NCBI GenBank assembly: GCA_019775845.1
Contig: JADQAV010000047.1
Coordinates: forward strand, 402,434 to 466,433
Direction: 5' to 3'
DNA length: 64,000 nt
DNA from: Myrmaecium sp. VS I D KN 1
Lineage: Eukaryota > Ascomycota > Dothideomycetes > Valsariales > Valsariaceae
The first letter of the stretch is position 1, and every line of letters starts with the position of its first letter. Below the pieces are notes generated by a model. The model worked only from the letters and a program-made list of their open reading frames with translations. It did no database searches and had not been told where the DNA came from. Below, in pieces: positions 1 through 11,903 of the stretch. A program made the position numbers and the translations under genes.

Positions 1-2102
1 CGCGTCCGCCGTGGCGTACGAGCGCACCATCTGCGGCTCCCCCGTCGCCCGCGGGCGGTCGAAGGAGTACAGCTGGTCCTTGTTCAGATCTTGGAGGGCG
101 ATCTTCATGTAACGGGGCACGGTGAGCGGGTAGTGGGCGTAGACGGAGTCGACCGCGAAGTGGCGGGGGAAGGCGCGCAGGAAGAGCTTGTAGAACACGC
201 AGCCGTTGTCGATCTCGAGGTCGTAGTTGACCTCGGAGTAGCCCCAGTTCGTCAGCTTCTTGGGGTGGTAGTCGATCGTGTAGAAGCGGTCGCCGCGGAC
301 GAGGGCGGTCGCGTCGGAGAGGACGGCGCGGGAGACGGTGTAGGAGGGCGTGAGGCCGGCGCCGGGCACCATCGGCTTCTTCGCCTCCTCCGCCACCAGG
401 CCGGGGTACATCTCCACCAGGTCCGGGTGGTCGTATAGGTGCCGCAGCGTGTCGGCGACCTCCGGGTCCGAGTTGATGTCCTCGAACGTCCGGTGCGGCG
501 TCAGGCCGAAGTACTTCCTGAACTCGTTCAGCGTCGCCAGGTTCCACGAGCGCGCCTGCTCGATGCCCAGGATCTCGACGGCCCGCATGACAGCCGGCAC
601 GCGCTGCGCGCCGAACGAGTTGGCGCAGTCGTCGATGCCGTCGGCGAGGATCTGGACGAGCCCGTCGTCCGGGTACCTCCCGTCCGCGCCGCGTTGGAGG
701 CCGGCGAACTCCCGCTGCGGCGGATCGGCTGGGATCTTCTCGTCCAGCTCGCGCAGCTTCATGAGGAACTCGTACTTCCCCACCGACTTCGGGTCCCGGC
801 CGGGGAACATCTGCTGCCAGCTCCCCTCCGTCCACTCCTCGTCGCGCTTGGAGATGGCCGCATGCCAGCGGTAGACCAGATTGAACTCGGCCGAGACTTG
901 GTTGCCGACGCCCAACGGCGGGCCGTCCTTGATGGGCACGCGCGGGTTCAGCTGCCAGTTGCTGTCTGTCTTATTCAGGTTGAGGATCGTGCGGACGTAG
1001 TCGATCAGGATGATGTTCACGTAGAGGCCGCAGGTGATCAGCCTGCCGGTCTGGAAGAGATCCTCGTCGTATTTTGCGAGCTTGGCCTGGTCCTCGGTTT
1101 TCGGCTTGGTGAACCGACCGCCTTCGTTGATGGCCGCCAGCTGCTCCACGACGTAGTTGTGGAATCGGTTGAACATGATCAGGAGAGCGCCCACGCCCGG
1201 GGGGAACGAGAGCAGCCGTTTCTCGGAGAAGCAGTCGGCCTTGATCTTCCCATCCTCTCTCGTGCGCATCAGATCTTGCTCGTCCTGGTTGCTGCCGTAG
1301 AGCGGGGCGAGGTCCAGGTAAGACGAGGTTGTCGAGGTGGAGAAGTCGTTGTGGTCGGTGCGGAAGAGGTCGTGAATGATGATGGAGGCCAGGTAGAAAA
1401 GCATGCTCGAAATCCCATTGGGATGCTCCTCCGTGTGCTTCCGGGCGAAGAGCGTGTCGAAGATCACGCCCGGGTCCGGCCGAGCGCCAGGCTGCATCGT
1501 CGCCGGCTTTACGGACCGGGCATAGGGGGCCCCGGCCGCGCCCAACATGGGGTGAACGCGACTGTTGTGCGAGCCGTCGGCAGACCGGTACCCGAACTGA
1601 TTGCCCATGAAGGCTTGCGGAGGGTGTTGCAAGTCGTTCCAGAGCTGGGTCAGGAACGAGTTGGTGAGCTTCTGCCCGAGCTCCGAACCGTCCGGAAGTT
1701 TGGCAGCGGCCTGTACGCGTGTCAATCAACTCGCCGAACAGAGGACGTCATTGGATCGTGAGAGTTTACCTGGATCAGCCCTTCCATCAGATATGTCCGG
1801 TCATCGATCAGCTGGCCCGTCTTGCTCTTATGCGAGACCTCAAGCAACGTCTTGACATCCTTCGCCCCGATATGGCTCAGGTCGTTGATGCCATTCTTGA
1901 GCTCCGTGACGAGCCGCCACGGGTCCTCGGGTTGGATATCCGATCCGTCTCCGGTCTCGTCCGGGACGGGCTTGCGGATGTGGCTGATGAGCTCGGCGAA
2001 CTGCTTGAAGGATGGGTCGAGCTTGCTGCGGATCGCTTGCACGGCCGCCGGCTTCTCGATCCGCGGTGGCCCTCCGTTGCTCGTGAGGGCGGCGGGCGCC
2101 AT
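1..2102 (-). CDS. Psi-producing oxygenase (Ppo; linoleate 8R-dioxygenase/diol synthase family), 3'-truncated by the window edge
   Basis: Two exons are seen: 1770-2102 and 1-1710, with a 59-bp GT-AG intron at 1711-1769. This gives 681 residues, still open at base 1. Ppo enzymes are heme proteins that dioxygenate oleic and linoleic acid to oxylipins controlling sporulation and secondary metabolism. The animal-heme-peroxidase-like domain is clear: the distal heme-histidine motif IIIHDLFRTDH (His ~224) and the motif VYRWHA with catalytic Tyr ~391 and proximal His ~394, three residues apart as in the family. The text between matches Ppo proteins closely, for example SSYLDLAPLYG and FNRFHNYVVEQLAAINEGG. 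The expected C-terminal P450-like domain lies outside the window, so PpoA-like (8R-DOX-diol synthase) and PpoC-like (10R-DOX) types cannot be separated. The ATG at 2102 has A at -3 and G at +4. An in-frame ATG at 2174 would add 24 poorly supported residues. Confidence 0.95.
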
Positions 2103-4396
2103 GATTTTGATACACAACTGCACGGCATGGATTAGTATTTCTGTGATGGACCTACTGAGGAATGCTAGGATCATGGATGGCTCTCTGGAGGGAATCGTGC
2201 GTTTGGTGATGAGGAACGAGGATAAAAATGAACAAGGATTATTTTCTTTTGGAAAATGCGTGGGACGAAGGAGAAGAGAACAAGGGCTTTAGGATACGGG
2301 CGTGCAGGGAGATCGGAGCAGCATGATGATTGTGAGAGGTGTGAAGGTGAGGTCTCGGGTACAGAGCAGCTCTTGCATGATAAGGAAAGAAGGAGCAGTT
2401 CCGATCCCACACGCCACTGGCTTCCTTCTTTCTTTCCCTCAATCGAGCCAGCTTCAATAATCCGGTAGAGAAGAGCACTCACTCACTTTCTAGTGTTAAA
2501 ATATGCGAATCGCCGCCTGACAGATCGGTGTATATCCTCCAATTCAAGGCGATCGCCTCTGTGTGAATCCACTGGACGGATGCCTTGGGGGAGGAATGTG
2601 ACCTGGAAGAAAAAACGAAGATCCAAAATAAAACCGAACGCAAGGAGAAAACCTTTCCAGATCACGTCTGAAGAATAATTGAATAAAGTGGTGAGAAAAG
2701 ATATGTATGGCAGCGGGCGGACGTCGTCAGCAAGAAACAATAAAAGGGCAAGACAAGGCTGTCGGACCTTCCCTAGAGCACTTATATGTACATACATACT
2801 ACTACAACTGATCCGCCGGCGTCTACGCGCACATATTAACCCCATCCGCCCCGGTACCGAGGCACGGGGTGATGATGATGCTGATGATGACCCAGGTGCG
2901 GCTGAAAGAACCTAAGTGAGTGAGGAGAAGAAGATGTAGCCCCCAACCCACCAACCAACCAACCAACCCCATCCATTCATCCGCGGACGAGGCGCGGAGA
3001 TCATGTCAGCAATAAACTTCTATCTGTATGTGATTTATGTAGGTACATACATACGATACCTACAGATCCGCTCCGCCTAGCCGCGCGACGAGAAACCAAT
3101 CAATCAACCAACCAACCGAACGCAGCAAAAACGCACACATTCCACACTCCCATCCTTCACCGACGGCCAGACCGGGAGCCCTCATCAAGTACACTACACG
3201 GTAACCGTGAAGGGAGGAAAAAAAAATAGGGTGTGTTCCTGCGAACCACTGAAGCTGACGTGAATGACGATGCTGAGAAGAGCGAGGCTGAAGAGGCTGA
3301 GGCTGAGGCTGCGAAGCCACCACCACCACTATTTATCAGCAAGCGAGTACAGTATGTACTAATGTAGGTGTGAGGCTGAGGCCGAGGCGGTCAAGTCCAC
3401 TCATACTGCATGCATGCATGCATGCGTGATTAGGCAGGGCAGGGCAGGGCTGATGGGATCTCACACCGAGAGCATCGATGTCGTTCGCGCCCGCGGCACG
3501 GGGTCAGCCTTGTGGTGATTCACCGGGCTGGCCGCGTGGGGGCTGGCTGACGACGTGGGAGAAGAAGGCTGACGGCGCTCATCCGATTTCTTTTTTCTTT
3601 TCTCTGGTTTCTGTGTCTGAGGACCGCGGTGGATAGCTTTTCTAGGTCTCATGGATGATACATAGATACAGGAAGAGGTATATCCTAAACATAGTAGGAC
3701 ATTACTGGCGGTCTGCAAAACCCCCCTCCTTCATTCACGCAGTTCCAGGCATTTCCCGTCAGCAAGATCACCGAGTATATACTGGTACCTCGAAATAAGC
3801 CAACGAGAAGAAGATTTCCGAGCTGATCTGACTCTCTAACTCCGATAAGGGTGGTAACGAGTGGTAACACACTCCATCTCACTCGTGTTCAAAGCGATCG
3901 ATCGGTGCTCGTGTAGTATATGAATGGATGACGGTAGTATCCAAGACTTAAGGTAGGCATAGATGAACAGGGTGGGGGCCGGAGGAGCTGAACCCCTCCG
4001 CGCTGCAGCAGCAACCCAACCCCCCCCCCCCCCCCAAAAAAAAACAGCGAGAGGTATAGGTCGTGTTTTTGGTATGTAAGCCCTAGTATATTAAAAAGAG
4101 GACGCTCTTCTCCTTCTCCTCTCTCACGCACGTAATACCCGTCATAACTTACACCGATTTCCTTCGTTCGTGATTGTAGCTGTAGCCCACCACATATCAT
4201 CACTCCCCGCGTCTCCAGACCCATGGGAGGTTAGAAGCTCACTTCCTCAAAGATGCCAGACTATAGCCGGCCGGCGAATGACACGTGAATCAGGGGAACG
4301 CAGTAACGCTCCGCACTTCCACCATGAGAAAGCACACACACACCCATGAAGATGAAACCAACATTTTCAGCGGTAAAACCGACATCCTGCCGTCCC
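2103..4396. other. Intergenic: Ppo 5' region and TSC13 3' region
   Basis: No convincing gene is visible in 2.3 kb. All open frames are under about 125 codons and have no recognisable protein. It holds the Ppo promoter and leader (reading leftward) and the 3' end of TSC13. Simple repeats are frequent: AACC repeats near 2951-2968, a GCATGCATGC tract near 3409-3425, and a C16-A9 tract at 4020-4044. A noncoding RNA cannot be excluded. Confidence 0.6.
4020..4044. repeat. C16-A9 homopolymer tract
   Basis: Sixteen C residues are followed directly by nine A residues. Tracts like this are prone to length error in sequencing and to slippage in vivo. No gene overlaps it. Confidence 0.9.
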
Positions 4397-5468
4397 CTAA
4401 TAGATACCGGGAAGAATAACGTAGCGCTTGCGCGGGTAGCGGTCGCCAAACTCACGGCGGTACTGGTTCTCCTTCTTGCGCGCCCAGACGGCCATCTGGC
4501 CGACGGCGGCAACGAGGAAGACAACGGTGCTGAGGCTGCGGTTGACGAGCGCGATGCCGATCCAGGCGAGCGTTTCAAACATGTAGTTCGGGCAGGTGAC
4601 GAGGCCGAAGCCGAAGCCGCGGGGGATGCCGCGCTCCTTCGTGCCCGGCCGCCGGAGGTCGCGCAGCGTCAGGTGGGCGGAGAGGTTGCCCAGCTCGCCG
4701 AGGGCGAAGAGGGCGAGGCCGGCGGCGGTGAGGAGGGGGTGGGCGGGTGCGGCGGTCGGGGCCGAGGGCGCGTACGTCCAGAGGGCGATGTTGAGGCCGG
4801 AGAGCAGCCAGTAGTGCGCGCTGTTCTTGACGATGTTCCGGGCCGGCATGGTGGCCAGGGAGAAGCGGTGCACGAAGATCGTCTCGTACTCCCGCTTGAG
4901 GAAGTGCAGCACGATTAGGACGAGGGAGAGCCATTGCAGCTGCGAGGGCGCGGCCGATGTCTTGTACAGCCACGGCCGCAGGTAGTAGATCAGCGGGTGG
5001 ATGAGCAGTGGGCCCAGGTATTCGACGATGAACACGGTTCTCCACGAGATTTGAGGTCCTGTTCGAGAAGAAGAGCCAGGTCAGTATTCTGATATGTCGC
5101 TTTGCCGGGAACAGTTCAGAGGGAGTGCCTACCCAAGTCCTTCACCACAATCGTGCTGTTGTTCCGCAGGCCGGTCCGCTCGACGGGCACGGCCTCGTTG
5201 TTCGGCACGGCGGAGCCATCGCTTCCCTTCGTCACCCGGAGCCGGTGCACGGAGAAGTTCGCGGCGGAGGCGATGGCGTTGTAGATGTCCGCAGCCGACC
5301 CGTCCGGGCTGACCTGGATGTCCTCCGGAAGGTTCGGGATCGGCTTGCCTGAAGGTAGAGAGAAAAGAAGAAGAAGCCGTCAGCACGATCTCCTGGTGAA
5401 CAGCAGCCGAGGAAGGATGGTCACTTACCGCGAGGCCTGACGATCAGCTTCAGAGTGTTCGACGCCAT
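4397..5468 (-). CDS. TSC13: Very-long-chain enoyl-CoA reductase (Tsc13/TECR family)
   Basis: Three exons: 5429-5468, 5133-5348 and 4397-5058, giving 305 residues (yeast Tsc13 is 310). The enzyme performs the last step of each very-long-chain fatty-acid elongation cycle, reducing trans-2-enoyl-CoA with NADPH in the ER membrane, and so supplies sphingolipid precursors. The N-terminal ~85 residues form the ubiquitin-like region typical of the family. Then come DLGPQISWRTVFIVEYLGP at the exon 2-3 joint, several membrane segments, and the steroid-5-alpha-reductase-type C-terminal domain with TCPNYMFETLAW and the terminal RYPRKRYVILPGIY. Splice phases are consistent (40 + 216 + 662 nt). It lies downstream of the leucyl-tRNA synthetase gene on the same strand but has its own 0.57-kb upstream region. 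Confidence 0.96.
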
Positions 5469-6035
5469 TGTGACTCCAGAAGTTGAGGAAATGGTTGGTG
5501 GAAAAGAGACGGGAAGCTCGACACGGCCAGCAAAAGCGTTGAGCTCTTGCGAGCTGGACAACGCTACAGGGTCCGGTAATATTACCCGATCCACATTAAT
5601 TACGGCCCTAGCTGATTATATGATTGGCCATCCGTCCTCTCAACCGCCTCGAATCAGAGCGGCGATGTGAGGCTATGAGGCATGGATATGTGACAATATC
5701 ATTAGTCACGATTCCTCGCCTCTCCTCTTCTTCCAGTAGAGGAGGGCGAAGGCACGGAGGAAGGAGGCAGCAGCCATACATATACTGTAGCAGAAAAAAT
5801 CGAAATGAAATAACAACAGGCTGACCGCATATACGAATCAATTCGTTTATATTCTGAGATCTTTTTCCCATCCCACCCATGGTCTCCGACACACCGTCTA
5901 ATGAATCGAACATGGTTTTTCTCCGTCACGCACATGTCATTCCCCGATCCCTTCTTCGCGCTCCCACGCACATACCGACCCGCTCAACCCCACACACTAC
6001 ACAGACACACTCTGTATTTCTCTCTTCCTCCTGAT
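5469..6035 (-). promoter_or_regulatory. TSC13 upstream region with a CCAAT motif
   Basis: This 567-bp gap separates the stop of the leucyl-tRNA synthetase gene from the TSC13 start. It has no gene-like frame. Read on the minus strand there is a GGCCAATC at about 5623-5627, roughly 155 bp before the TSC13 ATG, a usual place for a CCAAT-binding-complex site. Function is inferred from position only. Confidence 0.4.
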
Positions 6036-9000
6036 CTAAGCGTTCTCAAACAAAAACGTCGGGTTGCCTGGCTCGGCCGCAGCAGCCATCGGGGGCAGAT
6101 CCTCACGGCGCTCACCATCAACGGTGGTGCCAGCCTTGCCGCCCTCCTCCACCAGGACGATCTCGACCTTCTTCAGCTTGGGGACGGGGATGACGGGAAT
6201 CATCTGCTTGAGCAAGTCGACCTCGTCGAAGGGGAGGGTGCGGTCGAAGACGGCAGCGCCCTCGCCGGCGTCGACGCGCTTCTTGAGCGTCTGGATGAAG
6301 GGCGCGGCCTTCTTCATGTCCGGCTTGGCCACCGTCGCCATGACCTTCTTGGTGTCGAGGGTGAGGCCGTCGAAGGCCCGGCGGGCCTCCTCCAGGTACT
6401 TCTCCTGCCACGCCGGGAACGTGGACGCGGTGAAGATGGTGATCTTCTTGTCCTCCTTCGGGTTGTACGAGGCCTGCTTGCCCTTGGCGAGCTTCTTGAT
6501 CTGCTGGCCCTCGCTCGAGGTGATGTTCGAGGTCGTCACGCGGATGTAGTTGAGGGCGGCGGTAAGGGTGGCGTCGGCCTCGGGCACTTGCGGCCAGCGG
6601 GCGACCTGAATGGAAGAAGGCTTCTTAAGGATGTCGAGCCAGAGGTATTCGGCGGTGTGGGGGGCGATGGGGGACATGAGGAGCGCTTGGATCTCGATCC
6701 ACCAGCGGACCAGACCCTGGTGCATACCCACGCCGGCAGCCTTGGTAGCTTCCTTGTACGTGGACAGGGCGGAGGAGAGGTCATAGAGACCGGACTTGAG
6801 GGCGAGCTTGTAGAAGGTGTTGTCATAATGCTGCTCGGTCTCCTTCACGAGGGAGTTGACCTCATTTTCGAAGAGCTTGTCCCACAAGAGCTTCTCGGAG
6901 CCTTCCTTGCGTTGAATAACCTCGATGTTCTTGATCTTTTCGTTGTCGCGCACCTGGCGGTATTGCTCGGGGGAGTCGATGATCTTGGCGTCGTTGATGA
7001 CTTCTTCGCACCATTTCTTCAGTTCGAAGAGACGCAGAATGCTGCTATTGGCGACCGCCTCTTCGAAGTTGGCATCCTCAATACCATCGCCTGCATCAGC
7101 GAGGGCAAGACGCGTGGCATCAGCACCAAACTTGGCGACAGCTTGGTCCATCGTCAAGAAGTTGCCGGTCGACTTGCTCATCTTTTCGCCGTTCAGCATA
7201 AGATGGCCGTTGACGCGGATACCTCTAGGCCAGTACTTCTTCGGGAAGATAGCAGCGTGGGTGTAGAGCATGAACACCAGATGGTTTTGGATAAGATCTG
7301 GATATTGTCAGTTGCGTTTCTTCCTAAGTCCACAGGGATACTCACCCTTGCCGCTGATCCTGCAGTCCAGGGGGTAGAAGTACTCGAATTCGCGGCGCAT
7401 GGCCTCCAAGCTTTCCTTGCTGATGGAGGTTTCGAAGTTGGTGTCGTCGCGGCGTGCAAAGACGTAGTCCCACACGTCATCCGTCATGCTCTCGGCAGTA
7501 ACATCCTTCAGAGCACCGGGCTCTTGACCATAGTAGTCCTTGTGAAGCAAGTGGGCGATCGTGTAGTAAGCCATGTAGATGGTGCTGTCAGACAGAGACT
7601 CCACAAGCTGATTGCCATTGCCCCAAGGGAGCTTGGAACCAAGACCATAGCTTCTCTCGCATGCCCAGTGACCCAGCCACTTCAGAGTGGCGATCAGCTG
7701 GTGCTTAGCCTCGGGATAGTAAGTGTTCAACTCCTCCTCGACGTACTTGATGACATCGTTGCACCATTGACCGTCACCACCGTTTTCCTCGGTACCATAG
7801 TTCATGTACCACTGGTCGAGCAAAGCCGAGACACAGGTGTCGCCGGACCGGCTGATAACCAGGCCATCAGGCTCGGAGTACTTGAATGCATCCTTAGCCT
7901 CGAGCAGCTGCGTCCTGACCAACTCCTTGACCTCCTGGACAGGCTTGCCCTTGAAGTCGCCGACAAGCATGGTGCCCTTGTAGAATCCGTCCTTGTAAGC
8001 GATACCCTTGGCCTCTTCCAGCTTCTTGGCATCCTTCGGGCTCTGGATCTTCATCTCCTTGTAGAGGGCAGGGGCGATCATGTCACCGTACTGAGGTGTA
8101 GAGATGATGGGGATGATCTCGAGTTTTGCCCAAGCTTCGTCGATCTTGTAGTAGGCAGCCTTCTTCTGGAGTTCCATGGTCATGGCATAGTCGTCAGGGC
8201 TGTCACTGGGGACGTTCAGCACAACGGCCGTTCCCTTAGAGTCCTTGATCGTGTCCATAGGAAGAACACGAACACCCTCGGTGTGAACGGAGCGGGGGGC
8301 ATTGACCAGAGATCCAATGACATCAGCACCCTTCAAATCAGCAACCTTGGGGTAAACACCCCACTCCGGGAAGATTCCCTGATAGGCCATGTTACGCGCG
8401 GCACGGTCACTGATGACATAGAACTCGCTGTCGGAGACCTTGAACACGCCATAGGTGAGGATAGGGCTGACATAAACGGCAGTAGCACCGTAGACGGTTT
8501 CAGGTCGGAGAGTGGCAGGGACGAAGTAGACATTGGCACCCTCGGGAAGCTTTCCGGCGAGTTGTTCCTCCGCGGGCTTCGCCCACTCCTTGACCCTCAT
8601 CTTCAAGGCGGTGTACTCCTGGACAGTGACACCTTCTCCGGAGCTTCGATCATGATCCAAACAGGCTTGGCCATCCTTCGGGCTGTACACGGTGTATCTG
8701 TTACCGAACTTCACCTTACCAAGCTCCTTCAGCTTGCGCATCTGCCAGGTGACAAAGCTGTCATAGTAAGGGTTCGCCGGAGTAGTGATGAACTGTCTCC
8801 TCCAATCGACCCTGGCTCCGAAGGCAGACATGTGCTGCTTAGCGAGGGGAGGGAAAGTCTTTAACCAATGCTGCGGGTCCGCGAACTTGTGGATCTCTTC
8901 GCGGGGGAAGCCTTGCGCAAGCATGATTTGGAACTGGTACTTGGCAGCAACGGCCTTCATACCAGCCTTACCTTTCGTGGCCTTGAATGAGGTGATGTCA

Positions 9001-9565
9001 GTCTTAGTCTCGGCCTGGGTGGGCGCCGGAGGGTCTTGAGCGGTCTCTTCGGCTTCCTCGGAGTAGCGTTCGAAGTTCTTGCCGAACAGCTCGATCTCAC
9101 GGACGAGCTTATCGGCGCAGGCCTTGATAGGCATTCCCGTCGCATGGTAGCCAAGGGGGAAGAGAGCGCGCTTGCCCTTTAGGCGCTGGTAGCCGGTAGC
9201 ATACTCAGTCTTGCTGATGGTGAAGGCATGGCCAGCGTGCAGGGTGCCGTTTTGATACGGGTAGGCGAAGCACTCAAAGTTCTTGGGGATCTTGGACCGG
9301 AGATCCTCGGGGGAGATGGAGCCAAAAGTGATCTCAGAGGTCGAAGGGGCATCCACCTCGAAGACGTGCTCGTCAGCCCACGTCTTTTGGAATCGCTGCT
9401 CATCCTTGATCAAGGAGTCACGCTTCTCTGTCTATGAAGCAGTGTGAGCACGCAGCTTGCGGATGAATGAAATGGATTCCCACTCGAACATACGTTCTCG
9501 ATCTTCATGGTGCCCTTCTGGGCATCCTCCGGGAGGGCCGGAGCCTTGGTTGCGGGAGCGCTCAT
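6036..9565 (-). CDS. CDC60: Leucyl-tRNA synthetase, cytosolic
   Basis: Three exons: 9494-9565, 7346-9431 and 6036-7297, coding 1139 residues, the size of eukaryotic cytosolic LeuRS. It is a class I synthetase that charges tRNA-Leu. The HIGH motif appears as HAGH (residues 89-92, in PYQNGTLHAGHAFT) and the KMSKS loop is exact (758-762, in NGEKMSKSTGNF). The large CP1 editing insertion lies between them, followed by the anticodon-binding domain and a C-terminal extension. The first intron (9432-9493) separates a 24-residue N-terminal exon. The second (7298-7345) is 48 bp and falls just before DLIQNHLVFML. No targeting peptide is evident, so this is the cytosolic enzyme. It is divergent from the small gene at 9992. 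Confidence 0.98.
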
Positions 9566-9991
9566 GTTGCTTGACTATGACCTAGTATCGCAAGTTTTGC
9601 CCCACTACGATGGTGTTGGAGGGGTCGCAAGCCAGACGATGAAGCCTAAGCACGGCGTCTGGGATGCACAATGAGAAGGAATCAATGCTCTGGGAGACTG
9701 ATAGAGGTCGGAGGCCAGAGGAAGCGGGTCGGAACACCGGGTAAGGCAGGATCAAATGTCTATAGCTTGTTGGAGTCACCAAGCGGAGCCCATGCCACGA
9801 TGCCGCGGAATGCTGCCCTGATCGCATTTTGTGCAGGGCGGTGAGAAGCGAGGTCGGCGCCCCGCGCCAAGCACGCCCGTTGCCAAGCCTTTCGTCCGCC
9901 TTGCCGCGGAGGATCTGAGCTTCCCCGACCTCTGACCTCTTCGGCCGGGGGAGCTCTGCAACTCACAACGAACATCCGACTGTAGCCCACC
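9566..9991. promoter_or_regulatory. Divergent promoter region
   Basis: These 426 bp lie between the starts of the leucyl-tRNA synthetase gene (-) and the small orphan gene (+), so both promoters must be here. I see no open frame worth calling and no clear TATA box. Confidence 0.4.
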
Positions 9992-10487
9992 ATGTGGCCG
10001 ACGTTGTTACGGCGAAGCGCCGTGCCGAAGTTTCCCTTCAACATACATGACAATCCCTATAAAGCCAAGCGCTTATGGCCTCCGGACTTTACGCAGCTGT
10101 CAACGAAACATCAGTTCCGCCTGGAGCGGAGATATAGGAGAAGAGCCAAGCTCAAGTGGGCAAGGCCAACGTGGACGAAGGCTGTCATAATTGCACAATG
10201 GGGTACTGGCATATGTATGTTGACGACGTGAAGCAGGCCCGGAGCCATGACTGACGGCTTAAAGTTGTGGTGGTATACAGTGTGCTGTTCATGGATTGGG
10301 GGAGAGAAGACACCCCCTTTGAGGGCGTAAGTAACGCTTATACTCGTGTGAACTCTCCAGATCTGATTCTAGAAAGATCCGTGCTTGGTACAAAGATAAG
10401 GTCAATTCCCTCTGGTCCACGAACACAACGAGACCTCTGAGGCGGCCGGAGCCGAGATCGAACCCGGCAGATTCTCCGCAAACATGA
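9992..10487 (+). CDS. Small basic conserved-looking fungal protein, possibly mitochondrial, unknown function
   Basis: Proposed exons 9992-10218, 10281-10326 and 10377-10487 give 127 residues. The N-terminus (MWPTLLRRSAVPKFPF) is basic and could be a mitochondrial presequence. A very basic stretch (RLERRYRRRAKLKWARP) precedes a hydrophobic segment of about 20 residues starting AVIIAQWGTG, so one membrane span is likely. The frame then runs through MDWGREDTPFEG and IRAWYKDKVNSLW. The first donor (gttgac) is weak: the stronger gtatgt four bases earlier breaks the downstream frame. The second intron can end at 10372 or 10376, and only 10376 keeps the long frame. I do not recognise the family. The proline- and arginine-rich tail is the least certain part. 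Confidence 0.62.
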
Positions 10488-11903
10488 TTGATTGCCATAG
10501 TTAGGTACATCAGGTGCGCGATTGACTCCTAGTTGCTAGAGCTCATCCCGCTCCATCTATGGTCTATCCTGAATACGCCGGCGTAATCGCGCCACCATGG
10601 GGTTATGGGACTGCAGCCCGCCTTCAAGGTGCGAGCTTCAAGGCCCCATCAGCTACAGCAATACATTCACCGGATCATCAAACCCAAGGATTCGAAACAT
10701 TGAAGGTATGGAATATGACCGCGTGCGGCCCCTTCGCGGCTTAACACCAGCTATCTCCGCTTCTACCCCAGGAACACATGTAACATTAGAATACCCAAGT
10801 ACCATGACCATTTTGTTTTCGGTGTATCGGTTGGTGCATTATGAGGAATCCCGTCTTACACCAAATCTTCTTCCATGCGTAATTGCCGGTGATTATGTAC
10901 AGTCAAAGCTGTCAGGTCGCCCCATTATCCTCTTTCATGACGGTGATGCACGAAGACACCAGCCTTAAACATGGGATTGAAGACTGTTCTTATGAAGCTC
11001 TGGTTTTCACGGTCAGTCGGGCATTTTCAAGGACTTCAGCTATCCCTTACGTCGTAGTAATTCCTCCTCGGAGAGAACATCTCTCTTTTTCTTCGGCTCT
11101 TCTTGTAGTGGCTGTGCCTGCGGTTTTGAGCGATTCGTCCCTTTATTCACGAGAGTGTCTCGGATCGAGGAAAGACGGTCGAGATGTGATGGCATCTTGA
11201 TCCTCTTGGCTCGAGAGTACCAAGGATTGTTCGCCGGGTTGAAAGAAGCTTTGCTGGAAATTGAGACTTGGGATAGAATATTGTTTTAGATACCCCCGGA
11301 TCTGTTCTGGGAGGACTGTTGGCTGTTTAAGTAGCGAATATCCAACAGCCGGATATGATTTGAGTTGATGTCGGAATTTAGAGAGAGGCGACGGTGTTCG
11401 AATCCCGTACGCAAGGCTGACGGGTGAGAAAGGGATGTCTACGATGATGCGTAACTCATGTCCAGTCTTGAAATTCCCACAACAGTCATGTCTATGATTG
11501 TATGAAGCAAAGTCCATAGAATTGTATGAGAGAAATCCTTCTTTGATAGTGACTTGACTATTTCTCTAGGGCTTACAACTCAGCTTTATTTGTTTTGAAA
11601 TAAATTCGGGATGTGTAAGAACACTGATTCACCAGAAAATGCATAACTGTAGATTCTGGTTGCTGAGAGAGGCATTTCCAGCCTTGGTTCCATTATTGCC
11701 CCATTTCTGGGGACTCTCACGCATTTGATATGATGTGAGGGTGCAACATCCGTAGATACGTGCGAACTCCGTAAACTCCGCAGCATCGGCATTCGAACTC
11801 CGCACGGCCATACTTCCACCACTACCTAACCCAGGCTTTCTACCTCTACCAAAAAGATATCATCACCCATACAAATGCTTAACTTATATGCGAAAGGCCC
11901 AAA
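10488..11903. other. Intergenic, no recognisable gene
   Basis: This 1.4-kb stretch holds open frames of up to about 124 codons on either strand (for example + 10597-10968 and - 11143-11517) with no recognisable motif and ordinary composition for noncoding DNA. It should contain the promoter of the Zn2Cys6 gene at its right end. Confidence 0.5.

Noticed and set aside
439-1761. A 440-codon plus-strand frame
   Set aside because: Shadow of the Ppo gene. The minus strand carries the heme-peroxidase motifs.
5901-8864. A 987-codon open frame on the plus strand
   Set aside because: It lies exactly antisense to leucyl-tRNA synthetase, has a leucine/valine/glycine-heavy translation without domains, and arises from third-position bias of the real gene. 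The minus-strand frame has the HIGH-like and KMSKS motifs.
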